Below are positions 1-9,511 of a DNA stretch of 64,000 nucleotides, in pieces (the stretch's first letter is position 1; every line of letters starts with the position of its first letter). Both the position numbers and the translations under genes were made by a program. Source of the DNA: Marine Group III euryarchaeote CG-Bathy1 (lineage in GTDB: Archaea; Thermoplasmatota; Poseidoniia; MGIII; CG-Epi1); contig MIYU01000001.1 of the NCBI GenBank assembly GCA_001875425.1, forward strand, positions 62,001 to 126,000. The letters run 5' to 3'. The notes beneath the pieces are model-generated. The model had not been told where the DNA came from, ran no database searches, and saw only the letters and a list, made by a program, of their open reading frames with translations.

Positions 1-407
1 ATTGCATTATTCATTGTGTGCCATGATAGGGTAGCACACTTTACTCGTGCTGGAAATTCTTTTACACCTTCAAACACTTTCAATTTTCCTAGATCTTCAT
101 AGTCTCCTTCATCTTCTGTAAGCATTGAATGAAATTTCTCAAATATTTCTTCAACTTCTTCTATTTTTTTCCCTATAATAACTTCGGTCATCATAGAACT
201 AGATGCCATAGTTATGGCACATCCTTCTCCTTTAAATTTTATATCCACTACCTTTTCATCCTCAATAATTAGATACAATATTATATTATCTCCACATAGC
301 GGATTGTCTCCGTCTCTTCTAATGGTGCATGGCTCAAGCTCACCATAATTTCTAGGGCTTTGGTTATGGTCTAGAATAACTTCTTGATATAGATCTCTCA
401 AACTCAA
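1..407 (-). CDS. sufU: SufU/IscU-like Fe-S cluster scaffold protein (partial, runs off the left edge)
   Basis: Own translation from TTG at 407: LRDLYQEVILDHNQSPRNYGELEPCTIRRDGDNPLCGDNI..FKGEGCAITMASSSMMTEVIIGK, the typical SufU/NifU_N pattern; SD-like AAGGAG upstream; last gene visible in the suf operon. Confidence 0.9.
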   Translation of the reverse strand, partial: MSLRDLYQEVILDHNQSPRNYGELEPCTIRRDGDNPLCGDNIILYLIIEDEKVVDIKFKGEGCAITMASSSMMTEVIIGKKIEEVEEIFEKFHSMLTEDEGDYEDLGKLKVFEGVKEFPARVKCATLSWHTMNNA

Positions 408-410
408 TTA
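398..410. repeat. 13-bp direct repeat copy 1 (TCAAACTCAATTA) at the methyltransferase/sufU junction
   Basis: Identical to 1030-1042, read directly from the sequence. Confidence 0.95.
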
Positions 411-1039
411 TTCATCTCCTTTTTCGATTCATTATAGTAACATATTATTCTTTGCATATTCTTATCTGTAGATATATGGGTTTTAGTAGGATTCCGCTTC
501 ATCCATCCATATATTTTATTTTCATCTACTGGATCTTGTAAATGATTCGGACATTTTCCCTTTTTCCACATATACGGCACACTAATTAGTACGTGATTCG
601 AAACTTCAAATAATTTCCTAGCAAATATTCCAACTTTTTCATCAGATATATGTTCTAAAGTTTGCATACATATTGCAATGTCATACTCTTTATCTGGTTT
701 CCATGTTAAAAAATCATGAATTATGTTTCGTACATCATCATTACTTTCCGTTTTAGTTTCTATGTCTAAACAAACCTTTTCATCAATTTCTGTTTTGGAT
801 ACAAATTTACCGGCCCAGCCACCTATATCTATTATAGATTCCGAACTATTTTCATTTTTAATTTCTTCAATAATATTCAAAGCATCTTTGTAATAATTCA
901 TATCCTTTCGTCTCTCTTCATATCTTTTATTTATTTCTTTATTTTGTTCTTGATAATCTTTTTTGCTATCTAAATATTCACTATTTTCACCCGTTCGAAA
1001 CCAAGGTATTGCATTTTCTATATATTCCTTCAAACTCAA
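404..1039 (-). CDS. Class I SAM-dependent methyltransferase (glycan/surface-type Methyltransf_11-like)
   Basis: IIDIGGWAGKF motif I, ICMQTLEHISD, LISVPYMW; TTG start overlaps the sufS stop. Confidence 0.75.
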   Translation of the reverse strand: MSLKEYIENAIPWFRTGENSEYLDSKKDYQEQNKEINKRYEERRKDMNYYKDALNIIEEIKNENSSESIIDIGGWAGKFVSKTEIDEKVCLDIETKTESNDDVRNIIHDFLTWKPDKEYDIAICMQTLEHISDEKVGIFARKLFEVSNHVLISVPYMWKKGKCPNHLQDPVDENKIYGWMKRNPTKTHISTDKNMQRIICYYNESKKEMNN

Positions 1040-1042
1040 TTA
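1030..1042. repeat. 13-bp direct repeat copy 2 (TCAAACTCAATTA) at the sufS/methyltransferase junction
   Basis: Identical to 398-410. Confidence 0.95.
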
Positions 1043-2256
1043 AACCACCAATCGCACATTTCCTTCAATTTCACAACTAGTTTATCCACTTCCTCTTTTG
1101 TATTGTAATGAGAAAAAGATGCTCTGGCTGTAGAATTTATTCCATAACAATTCATAGCAGGTTGTGTACAATGATGCCCCGTTCTCACTGCTATTCCGTG
1201 TTCGTCTAACCATCCACCAATATCATGAGAGTGTATTCCATCTATTGTAAACGATACCACACTCGCTTTGTTTTTTGCACTACCAATTATTGTTAATTTA
1301 TCAATAGCTCCTATTTTTTCTGTTGCGTACTCTAATAATTCACTTTCATATTTCTCTATATTTTCTATTCCAATTTCTTTTAGATAATCTATAGCCTTTC
1401 CAAGCCCAATGGTTCCTGCAATATTCGGTGTTCCTGCTTCTAGTTTTGCAGGAATTTGATTGTAAGTAGTTTCTTCAAAAGTCACACTTCTTATCATATC
1501 TCCACCACCCTGATAAGGGTCCATCTCTTCTAATCTTTCTCTTTTACCGTATACTGCACCTATTCCCGTAGGTCCATACATCTTGTGTCCTGAAAATACA
1601 TAGAAATCACATCCAATATCGAGAACATCTACATTCATATGTGGTACTGCTTGAGCTCCATCAATCAAAATCGGTACACCGGCCTTCTTTGCAATTTCAC
1701 ATATCTCTTTTACGGGATTTATGGTTCCAAGAGAATTTGATACATGAACTACAGATATGAATTTCGTTTTCGAATTAATCAACCCCTCTATTTTTTCAAT
1801 CATTAAATCGCCATTTTCATCCATAGGTATGGATTTGATTTTGGCTCCAAGGGGGTGCGCTACAAGTTGCCAAGGTACAATATTGGCATGATGCTCCATT
1901 TGAGATACTAAAATTTCATCTCCAGGTTCTAAGATTCTTCTTAGAAAACCATTAGCTACTAAATTAATTCCTTCAGTAGTTCCTCTTACAAATATTATCT
2001 CTTCTGCTTCTTTCGCCCCAAGCATTCCTCTTATTTTTTCTCTCGTTTCATCATAACCATCACTCGCACGTTGACTGAGGGTGTGAATCCCCCTATGAAC
2101 ATTAGAATTATCTTTCTCATAATATTCTGTTACACTTTTAATGACTGTATTTGGTTTTTGAGTCGTCGCAGCATTGTCTAAATAAATCAAAGGATGACCA
2201 TTCACTTCTTGGTCTAATACAGGAAATCTCGCTCTTATTTCTTCTGGATTAATCAT
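1036..2256 (-). CDS. sufS: Cysteine desulfurase SufS
   Basis: YLDNAATTQKP, VHRGIHTLS, FSGHKMYGPTGIG, RTGHHCTQPAM. Confidence 0.97.
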   Translation of the reverse strand: MINPEEIRARFPVLDQEVNGHPLIYLDNAATTQKPNTVIKSVTEYYEKDNSNVHRGIHTLSQRASDGYDETREKIRGMLGAKEAEEIIFVRGTTEGINLVANGFLRRILEPGDEILVSQMEHHANIVPWQLVAHPLGAKIKSIPMDENGDLMIEKIEGLINSKTKFISVVHVSNSLGTINPVKEICEIAKKAGVPILIDGAQAVPHMNVDVLDIGCDFYVFSGHKMYGPTGIGAVYGKRERLEEMDPYQGGGDMIRSVTFEETTYNQIPAKLEAGTPNIAGTIGLGKAIDYLKEIGIENIEKYESELLEYATEKIGAIDKLTIIGSAKNKASVVSFTIDGIHSHDIGGWLDEHGIAVRTGHHCTQPAMNCYGINSTARASFSHYNTKEEVDKLVVKLKEMCDWWFN

Positions 2257-3524
2257 ACTGCCTCTATTGGTAAGCTCGCCATAATTTCAGTTTCTAACAT
2301 GTTTTGTATTTTCTCATTCTCCACTCTTTCTATAATCTCACCTACATATGCCTTAATCATAATTTCGCGTGCTTCTTTCCCCCCAATACCTCTACATCTC
2401 AAATAAAATAACGCATCTTCATCAATTTGTCCTATAGTTGCGCCATGTGTACATTTCACATCATCCGCATATATTTCAAGTTCCGGTTTGGTGTGTATAA
2501 CTGCATCATCAGTCATTAGTAAATTTTCATTATTTTGTATAGCATCTGTTTTTTGAGCTTTTTCATGTACATGTATTCTTCCATTAAATACTGCAGAACC
2601 CTTTCCACCAACAATTCCTTTGTAATGTTCTTTACTACTGCAATGAGGTACTAGGTGCTCCACAGTAGTATGGTTGTCCACATGCTCTTCTCCATCTACT
2701 AAGTAAAGCCCATTCATTTCACAATAAGATCCATTCCCTCTTAATGAAAAATTCAAGTCATTTCTGATAACTTTACCCCCCATACAGAAATTATGGGTGT
2801 TGATTCTACTATCCTTTTCTTGGTATGCATTTACATTACCTATGTGCGCCCCCTTTTCAGATAAATTAGTTTTCATAATGTGTTCTACCAATCCATTTTC
2901 TTCTGTATATATTTGTGTTACAGAATTCGTTAGAGTATCTTTCTTTCCATTGTCAATATAATGCTCCATTACAGATAGTTTTCCACCCTTTTCAACTTCT
3001 ATTATATTTCTAGGGTGACATATCGTAGGCGTTTCGTCTGAATTAGCTATATTAATTATCAAAACAGGTTCCGTTATCTGAATTCCATTCGGTATTCTAA
3101 GATACAAACCCGAATTCATAAACGCAGTATTCAATGCCCAAAACGGATTTTCTTCCATTCTACTATCTTCAAATATTTCTCTTTTAAGAACTCCATTTTC
3201 AATTGCTTCGATAAGTGGTAAAATCTCTATTTTCTCAGGAAACCTCGACATCTCCTTAGAGATACATCCATTCACTAACACTATCCGAGGCTCATATTTT
3301 GTAAAATCAGATATGTTCAGTTTTTCTTGATTCTTAGATATTCTATATTCTTCGTTCGCTATTTTTTTAATATTTGTATATTTCCATTCTTCAATTCTGT
3401 TATCAGGAAAGCCTAACTCTATAAATTTCTCAAAACATTTTTCTCTCTGTTCTTTTAACCATTCAGTATTACACGGATCATTAGTTTCAAAATCACTTCT
3501 GAATGTATCTTGTAAATTCATCAA
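2253..3524 (-). CDS. sufD: Fe-S cluster assembly protein SufD
   Basis: IEEWKYTN, HTKPELEIYADDVKCTHGATIGQIDEDALFYLRCRGI. Confidence 0.96.
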   Translation of the reverse strand: MMNLQDTFRSDFETNDPCNTEWLKEQREKCFEKFIELGFPDNRIEEWKYTNIKKIANEEYRISKNQEKLNISDFTKYEPRIVLVNGCISKEMSRFPEKIEILPLIEAIENGVLKREIFEDSRMEENPFWALNTAFMNSGLYLRIPNGIQITEPVLIINIANSDETPTICHPRNIIEVEKGGKLSVMEHYIDNGKKDTLTNSVTQIYTEENGLVEHIMKTNLSEKGAHIGNVNAYQEKDSRINTHNFCMGGKVIRNDLNFSLRGNGSYCEMNGLYLVDGEEHVDNHTTVEHLVPHCSSKEHYKGIVGGKGSAVFNGRIHVHEKAQKTDAIQNNENLLMTDDAVIHTKPELEIYADDVKCTHGATIGQIDEDALFYLRCRGIGGKEAREIMIKAYVGEIIERVENEKIQNMLETEIMASLPIEAV

Positions 3525-4273
3525 TTACCCGCACGTTCTTCTATATTGTCATATCCTTCTTCTTCTAGTCTCATCGCCAGTTCTTTTCCTCCCGATTCAA
3601 CTATTTTTCCATCCATCAGTACGTGCACAAAATCTGGTACAATGTAGTTCAAAAGTCGTTGATAGTGTGTAACAACTAATATTGCATTGTTTTCATTTTT
3701 CATTTTATTGACTCCCTCTGCTACAATTTTCAATGCATCGATATCTAACCCTGAATCAGTTTCATCCATTATGGCCAATTTCGGTTCTAAAACAGCCATC
3801 TGCATTATTTCATTCTTTTTCTTTTCTCCACCTGAAAAACCATGATTCACAGGTCTTTTCAACATCTCTTCTTTAAGTCCCAACATATTCATTTTTTCTT
3901 TTATAATTTCTAAGAAATCCATCGCGTCAATTTCATTTTTTTCATGATATTTACGTTGAGCGTTAAGTGCGGATTTCAAAAAATACATATTACTCACGCC
4001 AGGAATTTCTATAGGGTATTGAAAAGCCATAAACACACCTTCACAACTTCGTTCTTCAGGTTCCATTTCTAGAAGATCTTTTCCACTATACTCTACAGTT
4101 CCTTTGTCAATTTCATAATCTTCATGACCAGCAATAACTTGAGCTAATGTCGATTTTCCAGATCCATTTGGACCCATTATAGCATGTATTTCTCCAGCAT
4201 TGATTTCTAAATTCAATCCTTTCAATATTTTATTTCCATCTACACTTACTTCTAATTCTTTTATTTTTAGCAT
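3521..4273 (-). CDS. sufC: Fe-S cluster assembly ATPase SufC
   Basis: GPNGSGKSTL Walker A, FSGGEKKKNEI signature, DETDSGLDIDAL. Confidence 0.97.
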   Translation of the reverse strand: MLKIKELEVSVDGNKILKGLNLEINAGEIHAIMGPNGSGKSTLAQVIAGHEDYEIDKGTVEYSGKDLLEMEPEERSCEGVFMAFQYPIEIPGVSNMYFLKSALNAQRKYHEKNEIDAMDFLEIIKEKMNMLGLKEEMLKRPVNHGFSGGEKKKNEIMQMAVLEPKLAIMDETDSGLDIDALKIVAEGVNKMKNENNAILVVTHYQRLLNYIVPDFVHVLMDGKIVESGGKELAMRLEEEGYDNIEERAGN

Positions 4274-4283
4274 TGTATCTCCT

Positions 4284-5741
4284 TTATCCTACACTACCTT
4301 CTAATGACACTTCCAAAAGTCTTTGAGCTTCTACAGCAAATTCCATTGGTAATTCATTGAAAACTTCTTTACAAAATCCATTCACTATCAGGTTTATTGC
4401 ATCTTCTTCAGATAATCCTCTCTGTTTACAGTAGAAAATCTGATCTTCACCAACTTTTGAAGTCGATGCTTCATGTTCTATATGTGATTTAGTATTTTTC
4501 ACATCAATATATGGGAACGTATGTGCGCCACATTCATCACCTATAAGCAATGAATCACATTGAGAATAATTCCTAGCACCTTTCGCACCTTTATTGATCA
4601 GTACCTGTCCACGATAAGTGTTCTGACCATGCTCAGCCGATATCCCTTTCGATATAATTGTACTTTTTGTATTTTTTCCTATATGAATCATTTTAGTTCC
4701 AGTATCTGCTTGCTGTTTCATAGCGCTGAGGGCAACTGAATAAAATTCCCCTACTGAATTATCTCCTTGTAATATACATGAAGGATATTTCCACGTTATA
4801 GCTGAACCAGTTTCAACCTGTGTCCAAGATATTTTTGAATTCCTACCTCTACACGCACCACGTTTCGTAACAAAATTATAGATTCCTCCAACACCATTTT
4901 TATCTCCTGGATACCAATTTTGCACCGTCGAATATTTTATCTCTGCATCATCAAGCGCTACTAATTCAACAACTGCAGCATGAAGTTGATTCTCATCTCT
5001 TTTTGGTGCTGTACAACCTTCTAAGTATGAAACATAGGCTCCTTCATCTGCTATTATCAATGTTCTTTCAAATTGTCCTGTGTTTTGAGCATTTATTCTA
5101 AAATAAGTGGAGAGTTCCATAGGGCATCTAACTCCTTTCGGAACATAACAGAAAGATCCATCAGTAAAAACAGCTGAATTAAGTGCTGCAAAGAAATTAT
5201 CGGCTTGAGGTACAACAGAACCTAGGTATTTCTTGATAAGTTCTGGATAATCTTGCACTGCCTCAGAGAATGAACAGAATATCACTCCTTTTTTAGCTAA
5301 TTTATCCTTAAATGTTGTAGCAACAGATACAGAATCAAATACAGCATCAACCGCTACTCCTGATAGAATTTCCTGTTCTTTGAGAGGTATTCCTAATTTA
5401 TTATAAGTTTCAATCAATTCCGGATCAACTTCATCTAAACTCTTCGGCCCTTCAGATGCATCCTTAGGTGCTGAATAGTAAACTATAGATTGGTAATCAA
5501 TACTAGGATATTCAATATTCGCCCACTTAGGTTCTTTCATTTTCTTCCACATTTCATATGCTTTTAATCTCCACTCTGTCAACCATTCAGGCTCTTTCTT
5601 TTTTGCAGATATGGCTCTTATTACGTCTTCATTTAGTCCAGGTGGAAGATTGTCTGCTTCAATTTCCGTTACAAAACCGTATTGGTATTCCTTCTCTGCG
5701 TATTCCTTTAGCATCTCTGTTTCGGTTTGTTGGTTTTTCAT
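4284..5741 (-). CDS. sufB: Fe-S cluster assembly protein SufB
   Basis: [52 protein letters not shown]; 485 aa full-length SufB. Confidence 0.97.
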   Translation of the reverse strand: MKNQQTETEMLKEYAEKEYQYGFVTEIEADNLPPGLNEDVIRAISAKKKEPEWLTEWRLKAYEMWKKMKEPKWANIEYPSIDYQSIVYYSAPKDASEGPKSLDEVDPELIETYNKLGIPLKEQEILSGVAVDAVFDSVSVATTFKDKLAKKGVIFCSFSEAVQDYPELIKKYLGSVVPQADNFFAALNSAVFTDGSFCYVPKGVRCPMELSTYFRINAQNTGQFERTLIIADEGAYVSYLEGCTAPKRDENQLHAAVVELVALDDAEIKYSTVQNWYPGDKNGVGGIYNFVTKRGACRGRNSKISWTQVETGSAITWKYPSCILQGDNSVGEFYSVALSAMKQQADTGTKMIHIGKNTKSTIISKGISAEHGQNTYRGQVLINKGAKGARNYSQCDSLLIGDECGAHTFPYIDVKNTKSHIEHEASTSKVGEDQIFYCKQRGLSEEDAINLIVNGFCKEVFNELPMEFAVEAQRLLEVSLEGSVG

Positions 5742-6196
5742 TGCGATGCCTCCATTAGGTTTCCTATTTCGATAAGAGGATTTTTAATTTTATTCGCGTT
5801 CATATCTTCTAAAGTCATCGCACTCAAAGCCATTTTTACAGCGTCATTTATCTTCTGCCATGGTTTCTGAGTTTCACAAGATGTTATTATTTCACAATCA
5901 CAATCTCCTTCAGTTGAACATTCTGTTATCGCAACAGGTCCCTCTAGTGCCTCTATCAAACCGTATATCGATATTTTATCAGGAGTCATAGAGAGTGTAT
6001 ATCCTCCCATTGCACCCTGTTTAGATTCTAAAAAACCGGCATTGTTTATTTTTTTTAACAGAGCAGTAACAGTAGGTAATGGAATTTTCGTACTCTCTGC
6101 TATATCTCTTGCAGTGTGCGTATTCCCCATCTGCTCATTTGCTATTTGGGCCATTATCACAACCCCATAATCTGTTAACTTGTTTATTCTCAACAT
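5738..6196 (-). CDS. Rrf2-family SUF regulator; start re-assigned from the track (6274) to M27
   Basis: [19 protein letters not shown] Rrf2 wHTH; Cys cluster [17 protein letters not shown]; palindrome plus TATA-like sequence directly upstream of M27. Confidence 0.9.
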   Translation of the reverse strand: MLRINKLTDYGVVIMAQIANEQMGNTHTARDIAESTKIPLPTVTALLKKINNAGFLESKQGAMGGYTLSMTPDKISIYGLIEALEGPVAITECSTEGDCDCEIITSCETQKPWQKINDAVKMALSAMTLEDMNANKIKNPLIEIGNLMEASQ

Positions 6197-6203
6197 TTTA
6201 TCT

Positions 6204-6226
6204 AATAGTATTAAATTAATACTATT
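6204..6226. promoter_or_regulatory. 23-bp perfect palindrome AATAGTATTAA-A-TTAATACTATT, candidate Rrf2 operator
   Basis: 11-bp perfect arms with 1-nt centre; 7 nt upstream of the likely ATG; overlaps TTTTAAATA on the minus strand. Confidence 0.7.
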
Positions 6227-6288
6227 TAAAATCACTGTCATAAAATCATTAACATCATTCTTATATCTACTCAAATAAATCGTTCATT

Positions 6289-7377
6289 GTGTTATCAGAG
6301 AGTACCTTAGTCAATCCATCTTTAGAAGGGGTCAAAAATTCTCTATATTCTCGTAAAGATCCTAATTTAACTGCCATAGATATCGAGGCTCATGCAGAAA
6401 TAATTTACAAGATTCTCAAACTAAAAACTAAGCATAATGTATCGATGCTTGGCCATAATTACATGGAGCCTCTTGTATTCGGTCTTTCAAACTCTAAAGA
6501 GCGGGGGGATTCCTTAGGTTTGAGTATCGAAGCTTCGAAAACAGATTCTGATTATATTATTTTCAACGGCGTTCCCTTTATGGCAGAAACTGCTAAAATT
6601 ATGAATCCTAAAAAAACAGTTTTAGTAGCAGATAAATCTGCAGGTTGTTCGCTGGCTGACAATTTTGGTGCGGATGAAGTAAAAGCACTGAAAGAGAAAC
6701 ACCCCAATGTCCCCGTTATGATTTACATTAACAGTTATGCAGATGCTAAAGCAGAGTGTGATATATGCTGTACTTCAGCTAATGCAGTCGAAGTGGCTGA
6801 AAGTATGCCTGGGGATGAGATTATTTTCGTTCCAGATATTTACTTTGCTGAGAATTTAGAAAGGGAGTTAGAAGGCAGAAAGAAAGTCATCTACCCGGGT
6901 AAAAATAATTCGGTAAAAGGTGCAATTTGCGAAGTTCATGAAAAGTTCACTTTGGACGATATCCTCGCAATTCGTAAATCTTTCGATATTCCAAAAGGAC
7001 ATCCAAACAGAATGATGTATGTTCACTGGGAATGCAAACTGGAAGTCCTCGAAGAATCGGATTATTATGGTAGTACTGGCCAAATTAGACTCAACATTGC
7101 AAATCGTGTCAAAGAAGGAACTATAGAACGGGCCTTCATAGCTTCAGAATGTGAACTCACTTCTAATTTAGCTCAAGAATTCCCAACAGTTCAATTTTCG
7201 ACTGCCTGTTCTGTTAGATGTTCTCATATGGCTAAAGTTTCACTTTTCAAAATTCTAAGAATCTTAGAAGCTATCGATTCAGGTAAAGATCTATCTGAAT
7301 GGGAAGTCACACTCTCTCCTGAAACAATATCTACAGCTAAACGTCCAATTGAACGGATGTTATCGCTCTCTTCTTAG
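6289..7377 (+). CDS. nadA: Quinolinate synthase A
   Basis: LGHNYMEPLVF, MYVHWECKLEV, ASECELTSNL, STACSVRCSHMAK; GTG start with TTATATCTA about 20-28 nt upstream. Confidence 0.93.
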   Translation: MLSESTLVNPSLEGVKNSLYSRKDPNLTAIDIEAHAEIIYKILKLKTKHNVSMLGHNYMEPLVFGLSNSKERGDSLGLSIEASKTDSDYIIFNGVPFMAETAKIMNPKKTVLVADKSAGCSLADNFGADEVKALKEKHPNVPVMIYINSYADAKAECDICCTSANAVEVAESMPGDEIIFVPDIYFAENLERELEGRKKVIYPGKNNSVKGAICEVHEKFTLDDILAIRKSFDIPKGHPNRMMYVHWECKLEVLEESDYYGSTGQIRLNIANRVKEGTIERAFIASECELTSNLAQEFPTVQFSTACSVRCSHMAKVSLFKILRILEAIDSGKDLSEWEVTLSPETISTAKRPIERMLSLSS

Positions 7378-8405
7378 AATCTCTTTCTAAGTGCTACAAT
7401 TGAAATAGTTACAACAGCTACAACTGTAGAGAATCCAGGTATTCCGCCACTTTCATCAGAAGACATGTCTGGATTTCCTCCAGGTAACGATGCAATTGTC
7501 AATGTTACAGGCGTTGCAGCAGATTCATTCGCTGCATATGAGAAAGAGATACTAGCTCCTTCGTTGCTTTCAACAACCCAAGTTATTCTCTCTGAAGAAA
7601 CTGCAGTACCGTTTATTTCATACTGTTCTCCAGCACTAACTGTCGCTTCCGTATTGTTGATTACTTCTCCACCAGCGGTCAAAACTATATATCCACCATC
7701 AAGCGCCATACCTAGGTCTGTTTTCCACGCTTGAACTAAATCTATTGAAATCTCAGTTTTACTATTCGAAACTCCACCTACGAATATTCCTTCAGCATCC
7801 CATGCCATACCGGAATCGAAAGTGGCATTGTCATAGTAGACATATATATTTTGAAATGATTGATATTCTACAGTAACAGAGATGCTCGAACCTTGGCTTA
7901 AAGCAGTAGTAGAATTCTCTCCACCACCAAGGGCCACCTGTCCAGTCCATTCACAAGGATTACCTCGTTCCTGCTCACACGTATATTCATCACTATCTTC
8001 AAAAGACGCCATCTCTTCTCCAGTATCAGTTTCTACAGTCCATCTCATTTGCATTCTAGCGTTGTAGTCGTCATCCGTTGGATCTTCAACCCACCACATA
8101 TTGAACATTACAGTTCCTGAAAGATTAGTATCATATTTTACCGTATCAGAATTCCATGTACCTATCGTTGTCCAGTCTCTACTTCTAGTCAATCCAAATA
8201 AATTATTAGTGTATGAACTCGGAGGCTTTTCTTCCACAGCTTCTCTTGTATGGTCTGTTTCAGGTGATAATTCAGAGGCTTCCTTGAGATTCAAATGTAC
8301 AGTGCTTATCTCTTTGCTCGCCATTCCTTCCTCAGAATGTACAACATTTGCAAACGGCAAACTCAACATGGCGATTACTGTTATCACAAATATGACTCTT
8401 TTCAC
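7374..8405 (-). CDS. Secreted surface protein with PGF-CTERM-like C-terminus (paralog 1)
   Basis: N-terminal signal peptide; C-terminal GGIPGFSTVVAVVTISIVALRKRF; YYDNATFDSG motif. Confidence 0.75.
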   Translation of the reverse strand: MKRVIFVITVIAMLSLPFANVVHSEEGMASKEISTVHLNLKEASELSPETDHTREAVEEKPPSSYTNNLFGLTRSRDWTTIGTWNSDTVKYDTNLSGTVMFNMWWVEDPTDDDYNARMQMRWTVETDTGEEMASFEDSDEYTCEQERGNPCEWTGQVALGGGENSTTALSQGSSISVTVEYQSFQNIYVYYDNATFDSGMAWDAEGIFVGGVSNSKTEISIDLVQAWKTDLGMALDGGYIVLTAGGEVINNTEATVSAGEQYEINGTAVSSERITWVVESNEGASISFSYAANESAATPVTLTIASLPGGNPDMSSDESGGIPGFSTVVAVVTISIVALRKRF

Positions 8406-8437
8406 AGAACGTTCCTATTCAAGGTGTTTTTATATTA

Positions 8438-9478
8438 TTATAGTCGGCGTCTGAAAAGCGAAACAACGACAATTGCACCCACAACTAATGAGATTCCAAA
8501 GCCCGGAATCCCTCCTTCATCAGAACCAGAATTATCGACTTCAACAATATCTCCACCCGCAGTTGAGAATTCTATCATCGATTCCGTTGCATTTGCACCC
8601 CCCATCTCTCCAATCATAAACAAAGTATAATCCATATGTATTTTCACATTATTATCTACTGGGATATCTGACCATGTGATAACCGTACTCTGAACAGTTC
8701 CATTCCCCATATCCATTCCTTCACCTTTAGATACTTGAGCAGCATTATTGTCCATTAATTCCATATATTCATCTTGAACAATTATGTAATCGTATCTCAA
8801 ATTATCTTTCCAACTAACTGGCCATGCCTCTATGAACTCCATCGATACAGTTTCTCCAGATCTAGAAACTCCCATGAACGTTAGAGGTGTAGTCACAACA
8901 TAATATCCTGTATCATACGTTGCATTATCAAAGAATAAATCGATATCATCCCATGTCTCTACAGTCAAATCTACACTGAAGTAATCACCAGGTTCTAACG
9001 TTATATCTACTCCAATACCAAACACTTCTTCACGTGTATATCCATCTCCATTAGGGTCATGTTCCTGCTGACAAGCTCGTTCAACTTCCTGTATACTTTC
9101 ATCATTAACTTTAATCTCGAAAGTCCATATACAATCATTATCTTCATATTCTCCACTTTCGTCGTACCACAGGTTAGCAGATTCAATTCTCATTACTTGG
9201 CTGTATTCTGCCGGATCTGAAATCCATTCACTAACATGTACAGGATTACGACCCGAGGCCCCCACTCCTGCTAATTCATACTCTATATCTGCATCTACAT
9301 CTTTCTTCGTTTCAGGTTCATTGGGCCCCTTTGTCTGTAATGATAATGTAGTTTCATCATCTTTCATATTGAAATGAATCGTATATTCTGGATTTTCCGT
9401 TTCATTTTCAGCATCAGCTTCACCAACGAAAATCAACATCGAAAATAGTGCTATTCCAAGGGCTAGATTTCTAATCAA
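8438..9478 (-). CDS. Secreted surface protein with PGF-CTERM-like C-terminus (paralog 2, divergent)
   Basis: Signal peptide; GGIPGFGISLVVGAIVVVSLFRRRL; FFDNATYDTG motif. Confidence 0.75.
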   Translation of the reverse strand: MIRNLALGIALFSMLIFVGEADAENETENPEYTIHFNMKDDETTLSLQTKGPNEPETKKDVDADIEYELAGVGASGRNPVHVSEWISDPAEYSQVMRIESANLWYDESGEYEDNDCIWTFEIKVNDESIQEVERACQQEHDPNGDGYTREEVFGIGVDITLEPGDYFSVDLTVETWDDIDLFFDNATYDTGYYVVTTPLTFMGVSRSGETVSMEFIEAWPVSWKDNLRYDYIIVQDEYMELMDNNAAQVSKGEGMDMGNGTVQSTVITWSDIPVDNNVKIHMDYTLFMIGEMGGANATESMIEFSTAGGDIVEVDNSGSDEGGIPGFGISLVVGAIVVVSLFRRRL

Positions 9479-9511
9479 GTAAAAATGTCAACTCGGGCTT
9501 GAATATATTGT

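Noticed and set aside
5558-5758. Plus-strand ORF opposite sufB/rrf2
   Set aside because: Antisense to the conserved sufB N-terminus; no recognisable content.
7465-8630. Several plus-strand ORFs opposite the PGF-CTERM-like genes
   Set aside because: Antisense to genes with signal peptides and sorting tails; no domain-like content.
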